Position numbers and translations under genes: made by a program
Shown here: positions 1 to 13,061 of the stretch, in pieces
Layout of the letters: every line of letters starts with the position of its first letter
How positions within the stretch are numbered: position 1 is the stretch's first letter
Source of the DNA: Lingula anatina
Taxonomy: Eukaryota; Brachiopoda; Lingulata; Lingulida; Lingulidae
Assembly (NCBI RefSeq): GCF_001039355.2
Contig: NW_019775979.1
Coordinates: 46,132-91,955, forward strand
Length of the DNA: 45,824 bases
Direction: 5' to 3'
The notes under the pieces: generated by a model
Told to the model about the DNA's origin: nothing
Databases searched by the model: none
What the model saw: only the letters and a program-made list of their open reading frames with translations

Positions 1-15
1 CCCCCCCCCCCCCCC
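1..15. repeat. Poly-C run at the window edge
   Basis: Fifteen consecutive C bases. A similar G run lies at 415-427. Confidence 0.9.
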
Positions 16-2334
16 GTCACGGCCCTCCGAGTGCACATGTAGGTAGCACAGTGAAATACGGATATTGAAAAGATGAATCACTAGTCTTATTAAGACAGTA
101 TACATGTATGTTTAATTTCCTACATTTTCCCAGAAACAAGTTGCCAAACACACCTGAATGCGAGAACGGGCTAGGAGGATAGCGCTTGTCAGAGCGCCAA
201 AATGGCCTGAAAAATATACCCTCGTCTTAAATGCTGATTAGGTTGAAAATCCAACTGATATCAGGCACCCGTCTTACGGATACACGGCGAGGGCAGTTGT
301 TTTGAAGTAGGCAGGTCATTAAGGCTCGTCCAAACCAGGCCCAGGTTAAACAAAAATAGTCTGATTGACGTCATATGGTCATTGTACTTTGTAATATTAA
401 CTTGCAACTACGGAGGGGGGGGGGGGGCAATGAGGGCTCTGTTGTGTTCCTTTTATTGTAAGACAGCCTCTCAGGTTACTTCCGGTTACACTCGGTTACT
501 TCCGGTTGTAGAAATGCCTGTTTGCGCGCGCCATTGGATCCTTTTATCTCTCTTATTATATAACAGGGTTTTTATTAGATCGCCCCCAATTCTTGTCTCA
601 ATGCAGATCAATCAGAATCCCAACGGCAGTTTGGTTTACAAAGAATAAAGTCTTTTTTCAACCGCTACAGCTTAATTTCTTGAAGAAAGAAAACAGATAG
701 TGACCTGTTTCAAGAAAAACCTAAATGTTGCAGTCCAAGAGAGAAAATGCGCGGACCTAAATCCAATTATTTAATGCAGGTCTCAAGTACGTGATTTTTA
801 AACAGTAAGAAGTCAATACGTGTATAAGTACGTGTACGTGTACAAGGCTGGTTGATGAGGCACTGGTTGAGGCTGCTTTCAGAAATATGACAAAATGGAG
901 TTCTAATTAATCTTCTTAAAGATTCGGAGGCCAAAATTGGTAGCTTTGTAAGCAGTGGTACCGCTGTACGGTGGAATCGGTTGGTTTGAGAGAACCCCAT
1001 TTTTATTGTGCAGTAGTAATTAAGGTATATAAAGAATTTTGATCGTACAAAATGTTCGCAATAACATCATCTTCACGCACAGTACTAAGGAACTATTTAT
1101 GTAGTGGTTAACAACCCACACGCTGAGTACTCATTATTAATATGAAGAATAGTTTCTTAAATCACGTGCCGGTGTAGGTTTGATAAACTGACCCCTGGCT
1201 GTCCAGAAATGCCTAGATGATTGAATAGTTAATCAGACTTTGTAATCAGCTGCGTCATGTTCGTCTTCATCGTTAATTATCATTGCTTGTTATCATTCCG
1301 ACCTCGTATTGTTTTAAATATACATGTATCACAAGCACAATCCTGTATTTGGCTTGGCTTGCGTTTTGCATCTTTAACTTCATATATTTATGAAATATTG
1401 TAATTGTTATCCATCAAATATCATAGAAAGATTCCAAAAATACATGAAAAATACCTAAAAATAATGATATCTTTTTATCTAAAAAACGGATTGAGTTTTT
1501 AAATGGATAGACATCCATACCTTTTGCGGCCAGGCGCATGGATAATGCAATGCCTCCATTTGTCAACATGCTGACGCTAATGACTTCGAAAGTAAGACCA
1601 TATTTCAACATATAAATCTATACTCGTCAATCCCTTCGACTTTAATGCTTTTCGGAGCTGTATTGGTAGTTTGCTTCGATCTATACGTGTGGCCAGTTGG
1701 CTGATAGACATATACTGTGATTTGTGTTCTGTAGATCGTTTCCGATTAATCCAAGTTTGTCGGAAATATCCGGAGTTGCGGTCTTATCTAGAAAAGCTCT
1801 GGACATTTTGGACAGTTGATAGAGGCGGTAGAGCTTTAATTACTGATGAAATATGAGGTTGTCCATCATAATGTTTATGCGCTGAATTTAAAATAACTAT
1901 AAATAATACATACTATACACTATACATAGCATATTGACTATATGCAGTGCACTGGCGGATCCATTATCTTATTGTTGAATGGGGGGAGGGGGCAAAGATC
2001 GAAGATTTTGTTTCACTTCGTTCAGCAAATATAAAAAAGTAGACGACGACAAGTCTACTGCATAGCATATCACACTGACGTAGATGATCGCAGGGTACCC
2101 CAAGGCTTTTTGCGATAGCCATTGCCAATAATTAAAGTTGTGATGAATAGAGTTGACAATCTCAGTCGGTTTCCGAAGGCTGTGAAAGGATATTTCATAG
2201 TTTAGCTTTGATCCCAAATGTTTCCGGTCTCAGTTATTTGCTACTGATATACTGAAATAAGTTGCATTGGTGGCAATAAAATATTGTACATCTATAGCGA
2301 TTTCAACATTCCAGTGCTTAATGAGTGCATATAT
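16..2334. other. Gene-free stretch
   Basis: No coding region is supported. Visible items are a CRE palindrome at 366-373, a G run at 415-427, two copies of ACTTCCGGTT 20 bases apart (478-487 and 498-507) followed by an inverted CCAAT box near 531, and TACATGTA at 101 and 1321. Open frames here are short and show no family motif. Confidence 0.6.
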
Positions 2335-2502
2335 CAGGGACGGATTTAGGCCGTCTTCTGGGTGTCCGGGGAGACGGTCAGATTTTCAAGTTTACATTGT
2401 CGGGCATCTAATGTTTTCTGACGGAAGACGGTCAAAAATGGAGGATAGATCAACAAAGATAATTTGGAAGACTGTCAGAAAATATCTCTGGATCCGTCCC
2501 TG
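2335..2502. mobile_element. Short non-autonomous DNA transposon, CAGGGACGGA ends (copy 1)
   Basis: A 168-base element bounded by inverted CAGGGACGGAT and ATCCGTCCCTG. It is flanked by TATAT on both sides, a possible 5-base target duplication in low-complexity sequence. The interior matches the element at 35098-35266 throughout (shared TTTACATTGTC, GGAAGACGGTCAAA and ATATCTCTGGATCCG blocks) and has no coding capacity. CAGGGGCGG-type ends are common among hAT-like MITEs. Class assignment is inference. Confidence 0.82.
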
Positions 2503-5500
2503 TATATAGTGACATACCTTTAAAACCTCTAATGAATATTTACATTTTTTGTTCAAAACAGCCTCCGTGCAGTGATAAGCACACTTTTCAACGTTCTTTG
2601 TTTTCTTGCGCCGTTCGTGATGTTTTTAAAATTGTCATTGGCATCATTTATTGTTCGTGCTCATACACCCAGTATCTTCGTTACAATGTTACAATAATGG
2701 AATCATTATCCTTTTTTCATTACATAGTCAATATGTATAACAAACACAATGTACTGCTCACCCAAGCGCTCGTGGGATTATTGCGGCTCATTTTGCTGTC
2801 GCCGATTGCTATTATCTGCTCCGTCGCGTGTTAAACCGCCAGTCATGTTACCATTGTCAACTCCCCATGTTTCAGAGGAAAAAGATGTTTGTTTTCTTTC
2901 CTTTTTATTGTTATAAAGGTTGAACTAAATACCATCCTTACCTACGTTAGTATAGTATCCAATGTATGAGTGTATAGTGCATGTTAATGACCGCTTATGT
3001 AGAAAACACGTTTTGTGTTTTGTCAAGGTGTTGGTGCGTTAACATTTTTTCTTCCACTTGTGCGCGTAAGACTTAAATTAAAAAAATTAAAACGTATATA
3101 ATGGCCACCTGGAATGACAAGTTCTTATTCCCCAGCTATCAATAACAGATTCTGATATCACAAACCGACTACAGCCCCAAACTTTTAGACGCAACATTTG
3201 GTCTGCTATTGATCAAAGTAAGTCCACAGTTGTCCACTTAACTAAGATTTTTTTAATGTCCGTGTCTCCCCAGTAATAAAACAGGCGCCTTGTTTTATCT
3301 AATTGAGCCACTGGCTATTTATTTTGTGTCAAAGTGGCAAGAATTGTTATCTGAAAGTTAAGGCCAGTTCTCAGACTAGAGATCTTTTCTGAAACAGGCG
3401 CCAAGTCAAAAAGGTCGGAAAGCGGCTCTCGTGAGAAATGATATTCCATTTAAGTGGAAGTACAGTAAGAATAGACCTTAATTTATCCTTGTTAAGTTTG
3501 ACATGTAAGAGAGGGAAGGAGATAAGGCCTCGTTTTTTGCACCAAACAAGATTTATTTCTCCGCCAATGTCTGTCCGATAGGGACATTTCCCTAGACAAA
3601 AAATGTTCTGATATCCATGACTTCGTCCACTTCAACTTCCTCTTCAAATGTGACGTCAACCGGGTATCTAGGAAAACGTGGACTTGCGGCGTCTTTAGGG
3701 AAAAATAATTCGATTCTGCACGATGACAGCTGCGTTCGAACTTTGGGTGCTATAATTTACCGTCTCTTCACATAATCTCAGGCTGCTTTTCGCCACGCTT
3801 CAATAAAGAAGTCTCCCTCTCTCATTGATCTTTATTGACAGGCTTTGACGTCATACACAGAGAGTAGCGCTCACGTGACGTCTTCCGACCAATCAGTATA
3901 GAGCTTGGATTTTCCTGGTAACAAGCCCATCTCTTTCATTTTGCTGAATGCGGAGCAAAAAGCAACAGCGGTGGAAAATCACATCGATTACTGAGTAGAA
4001 ACTGGTGGGCGATTTAAGTCATACGGCAAGGGGGTTTTCTGGCCTGCACGGCTTTACGCAGGAAATTTTAACGCAAATCTGGCATTGAATCTTTTCCTTT
4101 ACCCGATTACTGTCTACTGCGAGTAGGACGCCTGCAACCAGGGGAACCGGTGTTTTCTGCATGCAAACTGTTTTAATAGGAAATTTGTGATCGGATGCAT
4201 ATCCCTTAGTTACTCTCTGTATTGCGAGGCAGAACATTTAAAGTGAGCAAGATTTTTGTAGTTTACATCGGGCAAGCAGATCAGTTGCAAATCTGGTGTT
4301 GGATTTTTACCCGGGCTCTCTCATTTACACTTTAGAATGAGTGGAACAAATACCCATGTACTTATGTACCAGCACTGTGTTTGCAAGATTTCATAACTTG
4401 GAGCTAGCCAATTTTTTTGCCACTCAGTTTCTGATTCACGGAACCGTTTAGTGAAATCAGGGCTTCCAAGGGCTCTCAAGAGCAAGCCGTATCTTGCAGG
4501 TAGTTTTGATTTAAAAGCTGGCATTAGATTTATCGCCTGTTCCTATCGTTCTTCAGGTGCACCGAGGGTTACCACGTCTATTGAGAGCTGAACGATTTGC
4601 CAGTTTTTTCATCGAGGGATTCACTTCAATTCCCGGTCGTTTTCAATTGGACCAAGAGTTGAGCCAAAATTTTTCCGTCGCACCTACAGCAGAGGGAATC
4701 TGGCAGTGAATTTTCCCTGATTGCTTTCAATGGCACAGGGGAACCGAGTTAAAACCTAGAAAATCAAGATAATAGAAATTATTTCCCGGGGCGCTTGATT
4801 CTGAGAGTCTTACATCAGACTCAGGTCCAACCTTGGTCGCTTGCATAGGGAAACACAGAGGAGTCTGCGACCGAAAAAAATCAAACACAAAACAGATTAT
4901 GTCTTTTTCTTAAGAAGGCTAGGACACTCAAGTCTGACTAAGAACTCCTGTGTCTAAAGTCGCACGGGAAAGAGAAGGGTTCCAGATTCTCGGCTCCTGT
5001 CTACGCTCGGTATAAATTTCAAAGCCGTTCGGAGAACGCATCTCGTCACCCCTATTGGCAGGTGACCGAGAACCGCATTCCTTCAGCGAGCACGAGTTTC
5101 CTCGACCATACACGAGAATTGCCGAGATCAAGGAGAAGATGCATTTCGATTGAGGTTTAAGGTAACCGCACTGTCTCTCTCCCCCGTCACGACTAAGAGG
5201 CAACCGGCGTTGTTTGCAAAACCATCTGAAGGTTAACCAAGTAAAAGGTAGGTAGCATGCTGCTGTGTATTTCTGCATAAACTAAGTGTATTAACTATGT
5301 ATAAGTGTATCAAACGTGTGTGCAGTGAACAATTATGACGCTTTACAACGAAGCGAGCGCGCTCGCACTAGTGTGCACACGTGCACATGCAAACATAAAA
5401 ATGGTTTTAACATTTAGTCGTTTCTGCTGTTATTTAAAGCGCTGCCAATTTCCCCCTCACTGATATTTTGCTAAACATATGTTTTGTGTCTCAGACATTT

Positions 5501-6701
5501 TTTTCCAAAATTAAGCTGTGCTGCATATTCCAAATAGCGGTAACCATATGGTATAAAAACATAGGCAAGCAAATTTGTAATTTGCCTCTGTTGATTTTGT
5601 TATCGAAAAAGGAAATAAGCTGTCACATATGATATCAACCTCAATTATTTTTCCGCGTGCAGATTATGTCACACTTAATCTTATTAATCACACGAATCGA
5701 TGTTAGATGTAATATGTCATTTGTAAAGTACAGAATGATTTGATATATGTGCCCACACTTCATTGCATAGAAAGATGTGTTCCCGGAAGCGGTGTAATAT
5801 TTGTGTTTTGACGTCAGTTTGACATTTCGAATACGCGCGATGTCAAGTGCCAGTGCGTTGAGCTGTTCAATACAAAACAACGGTTGCATATGTATTCTGT
5901 AATACTTAATGTTTTATGACAGTGCGTTACATGTCAGTCGAAACTGTGATATTTTTTTTTCAAAAAAAATTCACGTAGCACCTTTCACGATTGAGAAGCT
6001 GATCTAGGTTGTCTACATATGCATTAGGATGGCTAAAACTACATACAAATCATCTCAGAACTAAATACACTAAATACAAGCCATACAATTAGCTGCATTT
6101 CCAGGCACGCTTAGACGGTTTGACTGTCATACGTACAGCTGTAAGTTGCATTAATATTTTCATTAAGACGGTCTAACTTACAACATATTTACTTATACTA
6201 TTAGAAACTTTTGACCATTGCGGTTGCTAACCACAAGAAGCCAATGTAACCTTATACATATCGACGGGCTGTGGAAAGTTGGGATTCCATTTTTCACTTG
6301 TGGTTAGAAGTCACAAATCACATGCTCTACAAAAATTGTAATGTTTTGCGTTCGTGTTTTAAAGAGAATGTTGTTGGTTAGTATCATGATGCCAGGAAGA
6401 TTCCTGCTTGTAATTACGGTAATTTGAGGATGGATACCGCCTTAGTGTACCTCTATGTCTTGACAAACACTTGATCATCCCGTATTGTAAAGATAATTTC
6501 ACCCTGATATAGGAGGTTCTGTCCTGTAGTTTTAATACCTGGCGTAGTGGAGCTTTATATACATGGAAACAAGGCCTAATGGCATGTTTGACATACTTTC
6601 TACCTGATTCAGTGTTATAGCTGTGAAGGACTCGGGATCGAACTGTGCGCATTTTCATGGGGCTAAAATATACTTTTTTTGTGAAGGTGAATAACAAATA
6701 A
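2503..6701. other. Gene-free stretch with one promoter-like patch
   Basis: No coding region is supported. A CRE lies at 3651-3658, a CRE/E-box/CCAAT patch at 3846-3895 and another CRE at 5809-5816. A 14-base palindrome GCGAGCGCGCTCGC lies near 5350. The longest open frame (about 116 codons, minus strand, 4928-5278) has no recognisable domain. Confidence 0.55.
3846..3895. promoter_or_regulatory. Promoter-like patch: CRE, E-box/CRE, CCAAT box
   Basis: TGACGTCA (3846-3853) is followed by CACGTGACGTC (3872-3882) and CCAATCA (3889-3895) within 50 bases. This arrangement is typical of animal promoters that use bZIP factors and NF-Y, but I find no gene attached to it on either strand. Confidence 0.3.
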
Positions 6702-6858
6702 ATGTGTGTGTGTGTGTGTCTGTGTGTCTGTGTGTGTGTGTGTGCGTGCATGTGTGTGTGTGTGAGAAAGAGAGAGAGAGAGCGTTTGTAAATATGTCGT
6801 ATTCGAGTGCGTCTCTCTCTCTCTCTCTCTCTGTGCATGCGTACGTGCGTGCGTGCGC

Positions 6859-6889
<31 letters not shown>

Positions 6890-6908
6890 GTTGTGTGTGT
6901 GTGTGTGA
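6702..6908. repeat. Compound TG/GA/CT/CG microsatellite
   Basis: About 200 bases of TG repeats interrupted by GA, CT and a TGCGTGCGTGCGCGCG block. The alternating purine-pyrimidine blocks could form Z-DNA. Open frames over it on both strands (His/Thr-rich or Cys/Val-rich) are repeat artefacts. Confidence 0.95.
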
Positions 6909-8720
6909 TGAGAACAACCGGCGTTCATCATAAAATTCATTTCCAAAGTACCAACAGTAATTGCACGTACTTATCGACAATGAATGGCGATAGGAAAGCG
7001 CTTAATATTGTACAGTACCGATAGTTTTTTCTAGACCAGCCTTTTCAGAGGCCTGTATTCTCCTGTTTACAAAACCACAGTAAGAAGACCCCGAACAGAA
7101 TGTTTCACGCCGCTCTGGGTTACCTCTCGTGTTAGTGACTTGGAGTTTATACATGTACAGCAGCCCGCAAATACACCTGGCCAAAACTTCTGGGGTGGCT
7201 GCTTTTTGTTGGAATTTCATGTTTTTCAATAGGAGCCTTCCAAATCATACTGGTACACTGATCAATATTAGTTAAGATAAATAAGTACACCCCTGGTCAT
7301 GATCGAACTTGAAAGTGATTTTATTGCTTTATGATACAAGAAGAGATATGCCATATCATATGCTAATATCGTACAATACCACATGCCAATATGACGGAAC
7401 GATCTGTCGGGTTTTACATTGGGTATGACACATAATTTGTTGGATGGATTTGACTGGCATAAAAGTCAATATCCGTAGAAGCTAGTTAGCCTTGAAGTGC
7501 ACTGGAACTTAATTCAGAGTATTTTGAAGAATGGTTTATCGATAGCCGACTGCCTTTGGCCAGGTAGATTACTGGCCGGATCGAATAGTTGCTGAAAAGA
7601 CCCTTAGGTATTTTGAAACAGCGAGAAAAGAACATTTTAGTTTATGCGGAAGATGTAGAAGCACTGCTACTTCTGTACTTAGGTATCGTTCCTAGTTGTG
7701 TTTATTTCATATTAATGATGACGGTTATGTTATCGGGTGCTCTCTAAACCTGGTACGATCTTATCCCCCATCGGCTCAGATCAAACTTTATTGCAGCCGT
7801 TTTATTTGTGTGGTTTATTTTATGTTCAGTTTATTGTCTATGGCTGTTTATTCATGAAATAACAACTAGCCCAAGCGTACTACTCTCATACCTTGCAATC
7901 TGCCAGTCGCAACAAAAATGTCTATAACTTCTATATAATCCATCGCCCACAGATGTGTTTCTCCGCCACAAGTAGTTATAGATACTTGACTTACAAAGCA
8001 TGCGTGCGTTTGCCCTAATCGAAATGTCATCCTGTCCTTGGGTAATTCACTACACAGGGTCCTGGCTGTACTGTTCATAGGCAATAGTCGCGCGTTTGCC
8101 CTCTTTCAGATGTTATTCTTTCAAAAGCCCCACTACTGTTCGCGTTGCTGAATCAAACGGGTTTGATATGCAACTTATGTACTTTGAAAAAAATGGAAAT
8201 GGAATTCTAGGTCTACCATATATAAAAGGATACAACAATAAAACAGGTTTGATTTGCGATTTATATGCTTAGAATAATAATAATATAACAATTTCATGTC
8301 ACCCCTATCACGCTGATTAATGTGTTTGCCACTTATCCTTTTTCATATCATATTTAAGACAAAGAACAATAACAAAGAAACAATACAACAGACGCTTTTA
8401 GTTTTCATTGTCCGTGAGTGATGTCACACTGCCCTAGCTGTTACCACATCTTGATATGTATTATATCATTTACAGCGTACCCTGATACTGCTATATATAG
8501 AATACAGAATGCTGCGTGCGTCATCCAAAGTATTAAGTACTCGCGGCGTCTCTGCTTTATCCACCTTAAGCTCTTCGTCACCGGCACCCTGTGTTCCAAT
8601 GCACTACCGGTGAGACAGAAATGGCAGTCCACTGGGAACTGTAGTCCGTTCTCCATTACTTTGTACAGGTGATATTCGTCCCGTGTACTAACCCCAATAC
8701 TCCAGCTAATCCGAACCCTA
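6909..8720. other. Gene-free stretch with one weak exon candidate
   Basis: The only exon-like item is at about 8476-8668 on the + strand: a TTTACAG acceptor, an open frame of about 64 codons and an ACAG|GTGATA donor. I do not recognise the peptide and the opposite strand is also open, so I do not call it a gene. Confidence 0.5.
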
Positions 8721-8936
8721 AGAGTGCATTTGCTCATATTTAGATCGATCTATCTAGATCGACCTAGCTCCCTGAGGGTTCACACTAAATTGCTGTCAGC
8801 CGAGCGCGCACGGTAGTTAATTACCCCCTTACAGCTTTTAGTAGGCGGGACAGACGCTTAAGACGGCTAAGCTGACAGTAATCTAGTGAGACTCCCCACA
8901 GGGATATATCGATCTAAAATCTGTGGGAATAGGGTC
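8721..8936 (+). mobile_element. Foldback/MITE family with GATCGATC ends (copy 1)
   Basis: A 216-base non-coding element. Near its ends are TTTAGATCGATC and, inverted, GATCTAAAATCTGTGGGAAT. Inside, CTAAATTGCTGTCAGC pairs with GCTGACAGTAATCTAG, so it can fold on itself. The same sequence occurs in reverse at 28883-29098 with the same length, and a diverged relative lies at 21796-22059. No target duplication is evident and the outer limits are uncertain by about 10 bases. Confidence 0.82.
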
Positions 8937-10599
8937 GAAGTCCACTTTGCCCCCAAATGAAAGAATGACGCCGTATAGCGGCCCTAAAAAATAAAACTTT
9001 GCGCCTGTTTAACGGCAAGTAAGATATTGTTTGATACCAATACCTGCTTGAGTGGACTGCTAGGTTTTTTATTCTTTATTTTTTATTTTATCTTATTTTA
9101 TTTATTTTTGTGTTTGTGAACTGAAGTTGATGTCAAGGCTGATTTAAAGTGTAGATCAAATTTTTGCGACAAAGTTTGTGAAGGCGGTTCCTGTCGCCTT
9201 CGCAGCCAACAACTTCCAATGGCGTTAAACTCAGGGAGGCGTGGGTTTGCCCTCTTCAAAAATCACACCCAAATCCTTGACAGTGCGTGATCTATACCGC
9301 TTCCTGGCTGCGCTAAAATTAGAAAGTAATAAACCCAGGCACGTGTTTTTATAGCGTGAACTTTTTGCTGGAGTTCCTTGGCAATTACAAGCTATAATAC
9401 CGAGATCGTTGCCTGTTTTTTGAGCAGTAGGACCTTGATTTGACCCCGTATCTATAATCCAAGCTGAAGGTAAGATTGCACTGGTCACATAAGTACGTGT
9501 ATAAACCCGTCTGCTAGGTAATTAAATCTTTTTAGGTGTAATCTGGTTCTTATATCTGTTTGTTTACTGTTAAAGAGAACGTGCTTCACCGCAGCGTATA
9601 CGGCGTATAGCGCGGGTTCGTCTCCATTGACGAACTCGACAAGTAGGCGGTTAAGGTCGGTTGTCGGAGATGTTTTAGAATCAACGGTGTTCCTATCTTG
9701 TTCTCATTGCCAATGGTCCCCTTATTTCCTGCTGCATACCGGCAAAAAAACCAGTTTGGATCTGATTTACGAGTTGCTTTTGCTAAACAAGTAGATTAAC
9801 GGCACTTGAATATAAATTGCCAAGTTCAACTTGAAACCTTTCAAGTAACTTTTTTTATCTGTGTACTATATATATATACTATATGTTGCAATGCAAAATG
9901 ATCGATTTTTAAAATTATTTTGCTGAAGGGTAAATAAACTGTGGTGTATACAGATCATTCGTTGTGCTATTTCCCAATTGAACCACAGTGTTTATTTTTA
10001 CTAAAACAGGGAAAACAGCGAGTAAAAGTAGTTAAGCATATGTTTTGCGTCTAGGTAATTAAGCCCCTCCACGGTAAGTGACGTCACCACAATGCCAACT
10101 ATTGGTAGGGAAATACTATTAAACAACAGGCACAGTGAAACGCAATAGCTGGCCGTCAGGCAAGGCGGCATTTGTTGTCTCTTGTGACAACATTACACAT
10201 TCAAACTATTTGAATGAAGGTTTTTCTTCGATTTTTTCTTCTGAAATGTAAATTTACATGTTCTACTTAATTTTAGCAAGTCAAATTGATTAAAGAAAAG
10301 GTCGCTTTTTATGTTCTATTGAAATGCTGTCAGATATTTTACAACTTAAAGGTATTATCTATATGCAATATTGATTATTCCTTGTCAGGAAGAGAAAAAA
10401 TAATATGTTTTAGACCTCGGTGATTCAGAGGAACCGGTTCAATATTTACTGAGCTTCCAATGCTCTACAATCTGGACAGTTAAAAGCTCCAGAACGCGGA
10501 AAATGTGTTCGTCAAACACGGCCGCATATGTCATATTAATCAGACGTCGATTCCAGTGTAAATAGAAAAATCACTCGAATATATTCTCTGCTCCCATCG
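8937..10599. other. Gene-free stretch
   Basis: AT-rich non-coding sequence with a T/A-rich tract around 9060-9110, one CRE at 10079-10086 and no recognisable gene or transposon. Confidence 0.55.
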
Positions 10600-11405
10600 T
10601 GTAGCTGCCGTATCAGGGTTGGAAACATATGGCCAACAGCTGTAGTTAAGCATACTTCGTGCGTTTTATGGCTTTATTTTAAGGAAATTTGCCGCAATGC
10701 TCATGAAATTGGTTTACTTTAGAAATGTCAACTGGTGCTATAGATATCAGTGTAAATTAAAGCAGATTTGTTGGGTTATGTTTACGCAAGATTGGACTTA
10801 AACGCCTCTAACCCGATCCAGAACCGGTTTTAATGAAGTGATGTTATAGACCGAGGCTCTGATGTTTAGAGTTCCATGGGACGCGTTCAGTGTCTCGGAG
10901 GGAGGGTTTGAGCAGATTTGCCGAGTGCGGAAGTCTGCTGGGGGCAGTCTACTGTTCTGACACCATTCTGAAGCAGTATAGGATCGTTTTATCCCCTTTT
11001 ATCAGGCCTATAGCCGGACAGAGGGGGGAGAAGGTTTCGAACGAACCGCCCTTTTTGGAGGGAAAAGGTCTTCTCTGGGCAACATTTGATCTAGGTACAC
11101 GGCCGGTTATTGTAGAAGTTCCACTTTTTCCGACAAATAATACTGGCTACGGCCCTGGTACTGGTAACCTTCTTTAAGGCTCCCGTTCTACTGTGGCACT
11201 TGTTTTTCGGGTTTTTACTACTCCATCAATCCAGTTCTCTCTAAATATCAACCTAACAAAAGCTGAATGTCAAAACCATTTGGACAACTTGCTGTGGATT
11301 TGATGTGTTGGATGCAATCAACACCACGGAGCTAGAATATATGCGAAATGAACCGATCACAGCAGTCGTTGGTGGCACTGTCACCACGAATGATTAGCGT
11401 CGGCC

Positions 11406-11460
11406 AATCGATCCCGGATCGATTAAATTTTGAGCGGTGGGAACACAGCCGTCACCGCTC
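11406..11460. repeat. Two adjacent hairpins (copy A)
   Basis: AATCGATCC-C-GGATCGATT (11406-11424) is followed seven bases later by GAGCGGTG, 13 bases and CACCGCTC (11432-11460). Both hairpins are preserved in copy B at 16930-16984. Confidence 0.65.
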
Positions 11461-12981
11461 GTTCTTGCGCGAACATGAGATAAGAGCTCTCTAGTATTAG
11501 TTCAATGTTTTCATTAGATTTCAACTAATTCCTAGATTAGTTTTCTTATCGTATTGACTATGGCGTTCTGTGGCATTGTGGATGCGGAGGTGGCGTGAAG
11601 AGCATTTTGTTTTCATTTCATTAATTTCTTCTCTTTTCTCTTTCTTTCTATCAGATATAACTGTTTTCTTTCTTGTAACTCATTGCCTGCATTTTGACAC
11701 GTTCACAACACGACAAAATCATACCAAGAATAACTATAGGCCTACCTATTTACGTCATCAATCACCCAAATTACACATACTTGGGAAATCCCCTCTAGTC
11801 GTGATTGGGCGTTTGATGTTCTGCACAACATTCTTGTCATTTGATGAAGACTGTTGGTCTAAATCCGATCTTATTTATGTCGGTTCTTTAGTCAATATCA
11901 GGCACACACGCCAACTCCCCTCTGGCGCACCCTGAATGTCAAAGGTGAAAGATCAACAGAAATGTAATTTCTATCTATAGATTTTGTTTAAAAAATTCTA
12001 ACTTAATAAAAACCGGAGGCCGTTTACCACACTAAATGTGCCAGTTTTTCATAAGTGGTCAGTAAATAACACAAATCTTTTTAAGAATAACACAAACATC
12101 ATAATTCCTATTCAGAATGTTAGGAGCTTTGTCAGAAATGCACATATTTTGAATTGTTATGCCCATCGCATGCCTGTCTCTGTGTTAGTTTCTGGCGTTC
12201 GATGGAAAAGAGAGAGAAAAGCTTCCCTTTTGTGGTTATTTTTGGTGAAAATTCGATCTTGGCTTGGGGGCTTTACATTTGGAACGAGGTGTCTGTAATT
12301 AGAGTTAATGTTCCTTTTCAAATGCTAAGACACTTTGGCTATCATGTCAATTCTCAATCATGGTCCGGTTCACACTAGGTCCCGATGGAACGATGTCAGT
12401 TCGGTCTTAATGGCGTCAACATTTCGGGAGTAACTGTTAAATTGCGAAACCAGCATCCTTCCGAATTTGATACAATCGGTGTATCTTTGGCTGTGTTGAG
12501 TGTCTGGGATCGCTGAATGGCTTCATGCTGTGTGGCCTCCGTTTTGATTGCAATTGGAACTGCTTGTATCTTTTCCGCAGATCAGATCCAGGCAACCTAA
12601 GTCTTGTGTAAATGGCGATCCATTCCGTTTGTATCTTCTTTCTTGCTAATGTGAGATGTCTTTTAGCTCACGTTTGCTTCAATTACGTCTCCATTAGTCT
12701 GATTATACTCCTATTTTTCTAAACGTTGAGAAACGGTATCGTATTTATCATAATTTGTTCATAATAATTGAGGAATTTTCCGCAGTTTTCATAATTGCAG
12801 TGATTCTCATCACAATTTAACAGAATCATGGTCTTGGAACGGTTTTGTCCCTTTGTCTTACGGTTTGGGCCAAATTTATTGATATTTGTGATATATTAAT
12901 ATAGTATTAATAGATCATGATTGTTTGTTTCCCCTGTTATCCGTTAATGTATACTGGGCATCTATGCGTTTCCACTTTATT

Positions 12982-13061
12982 TGTCTGTCTGTCCGTCTAC
13001 ATGCATCTCTGTCTCTAGTCTCTCTGTCTGTCTGTCTGTCTGTCTGCCATTCTGTCTCTTT
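12982..13061. repeat. TCTG-rich microsatellite (copy A)
   Basis: Repeated TCTG/TCTC units. The matching tract in copy B (about 18530-18595) is shorter. Confidence 0.85.

Noticed and set aside
4928-5278. 116-codon minus-strand frame
   Set aside because: No motif and no splice-site support; the Arg-rich composition follows from local CpG content.
6359-6946. 195-codon His/Thr/Arg-repeat frame on the minus strand and overlapping frames on both strands
   Set aside because: They are translations of the TG/GA/CT microsatellite at 6702-6908; no domain lies outside the repeat.
9231-9488. 85-codon minus-strand frame with protein-like composition
   Set aside because: I recognise no family and see no consistent acceptor/donor pair.
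10890-11177. 95-codon plus-strand frame in copy A
   Set aside because: Copy B has indels that break the frame, so it is not maintained between the copies.
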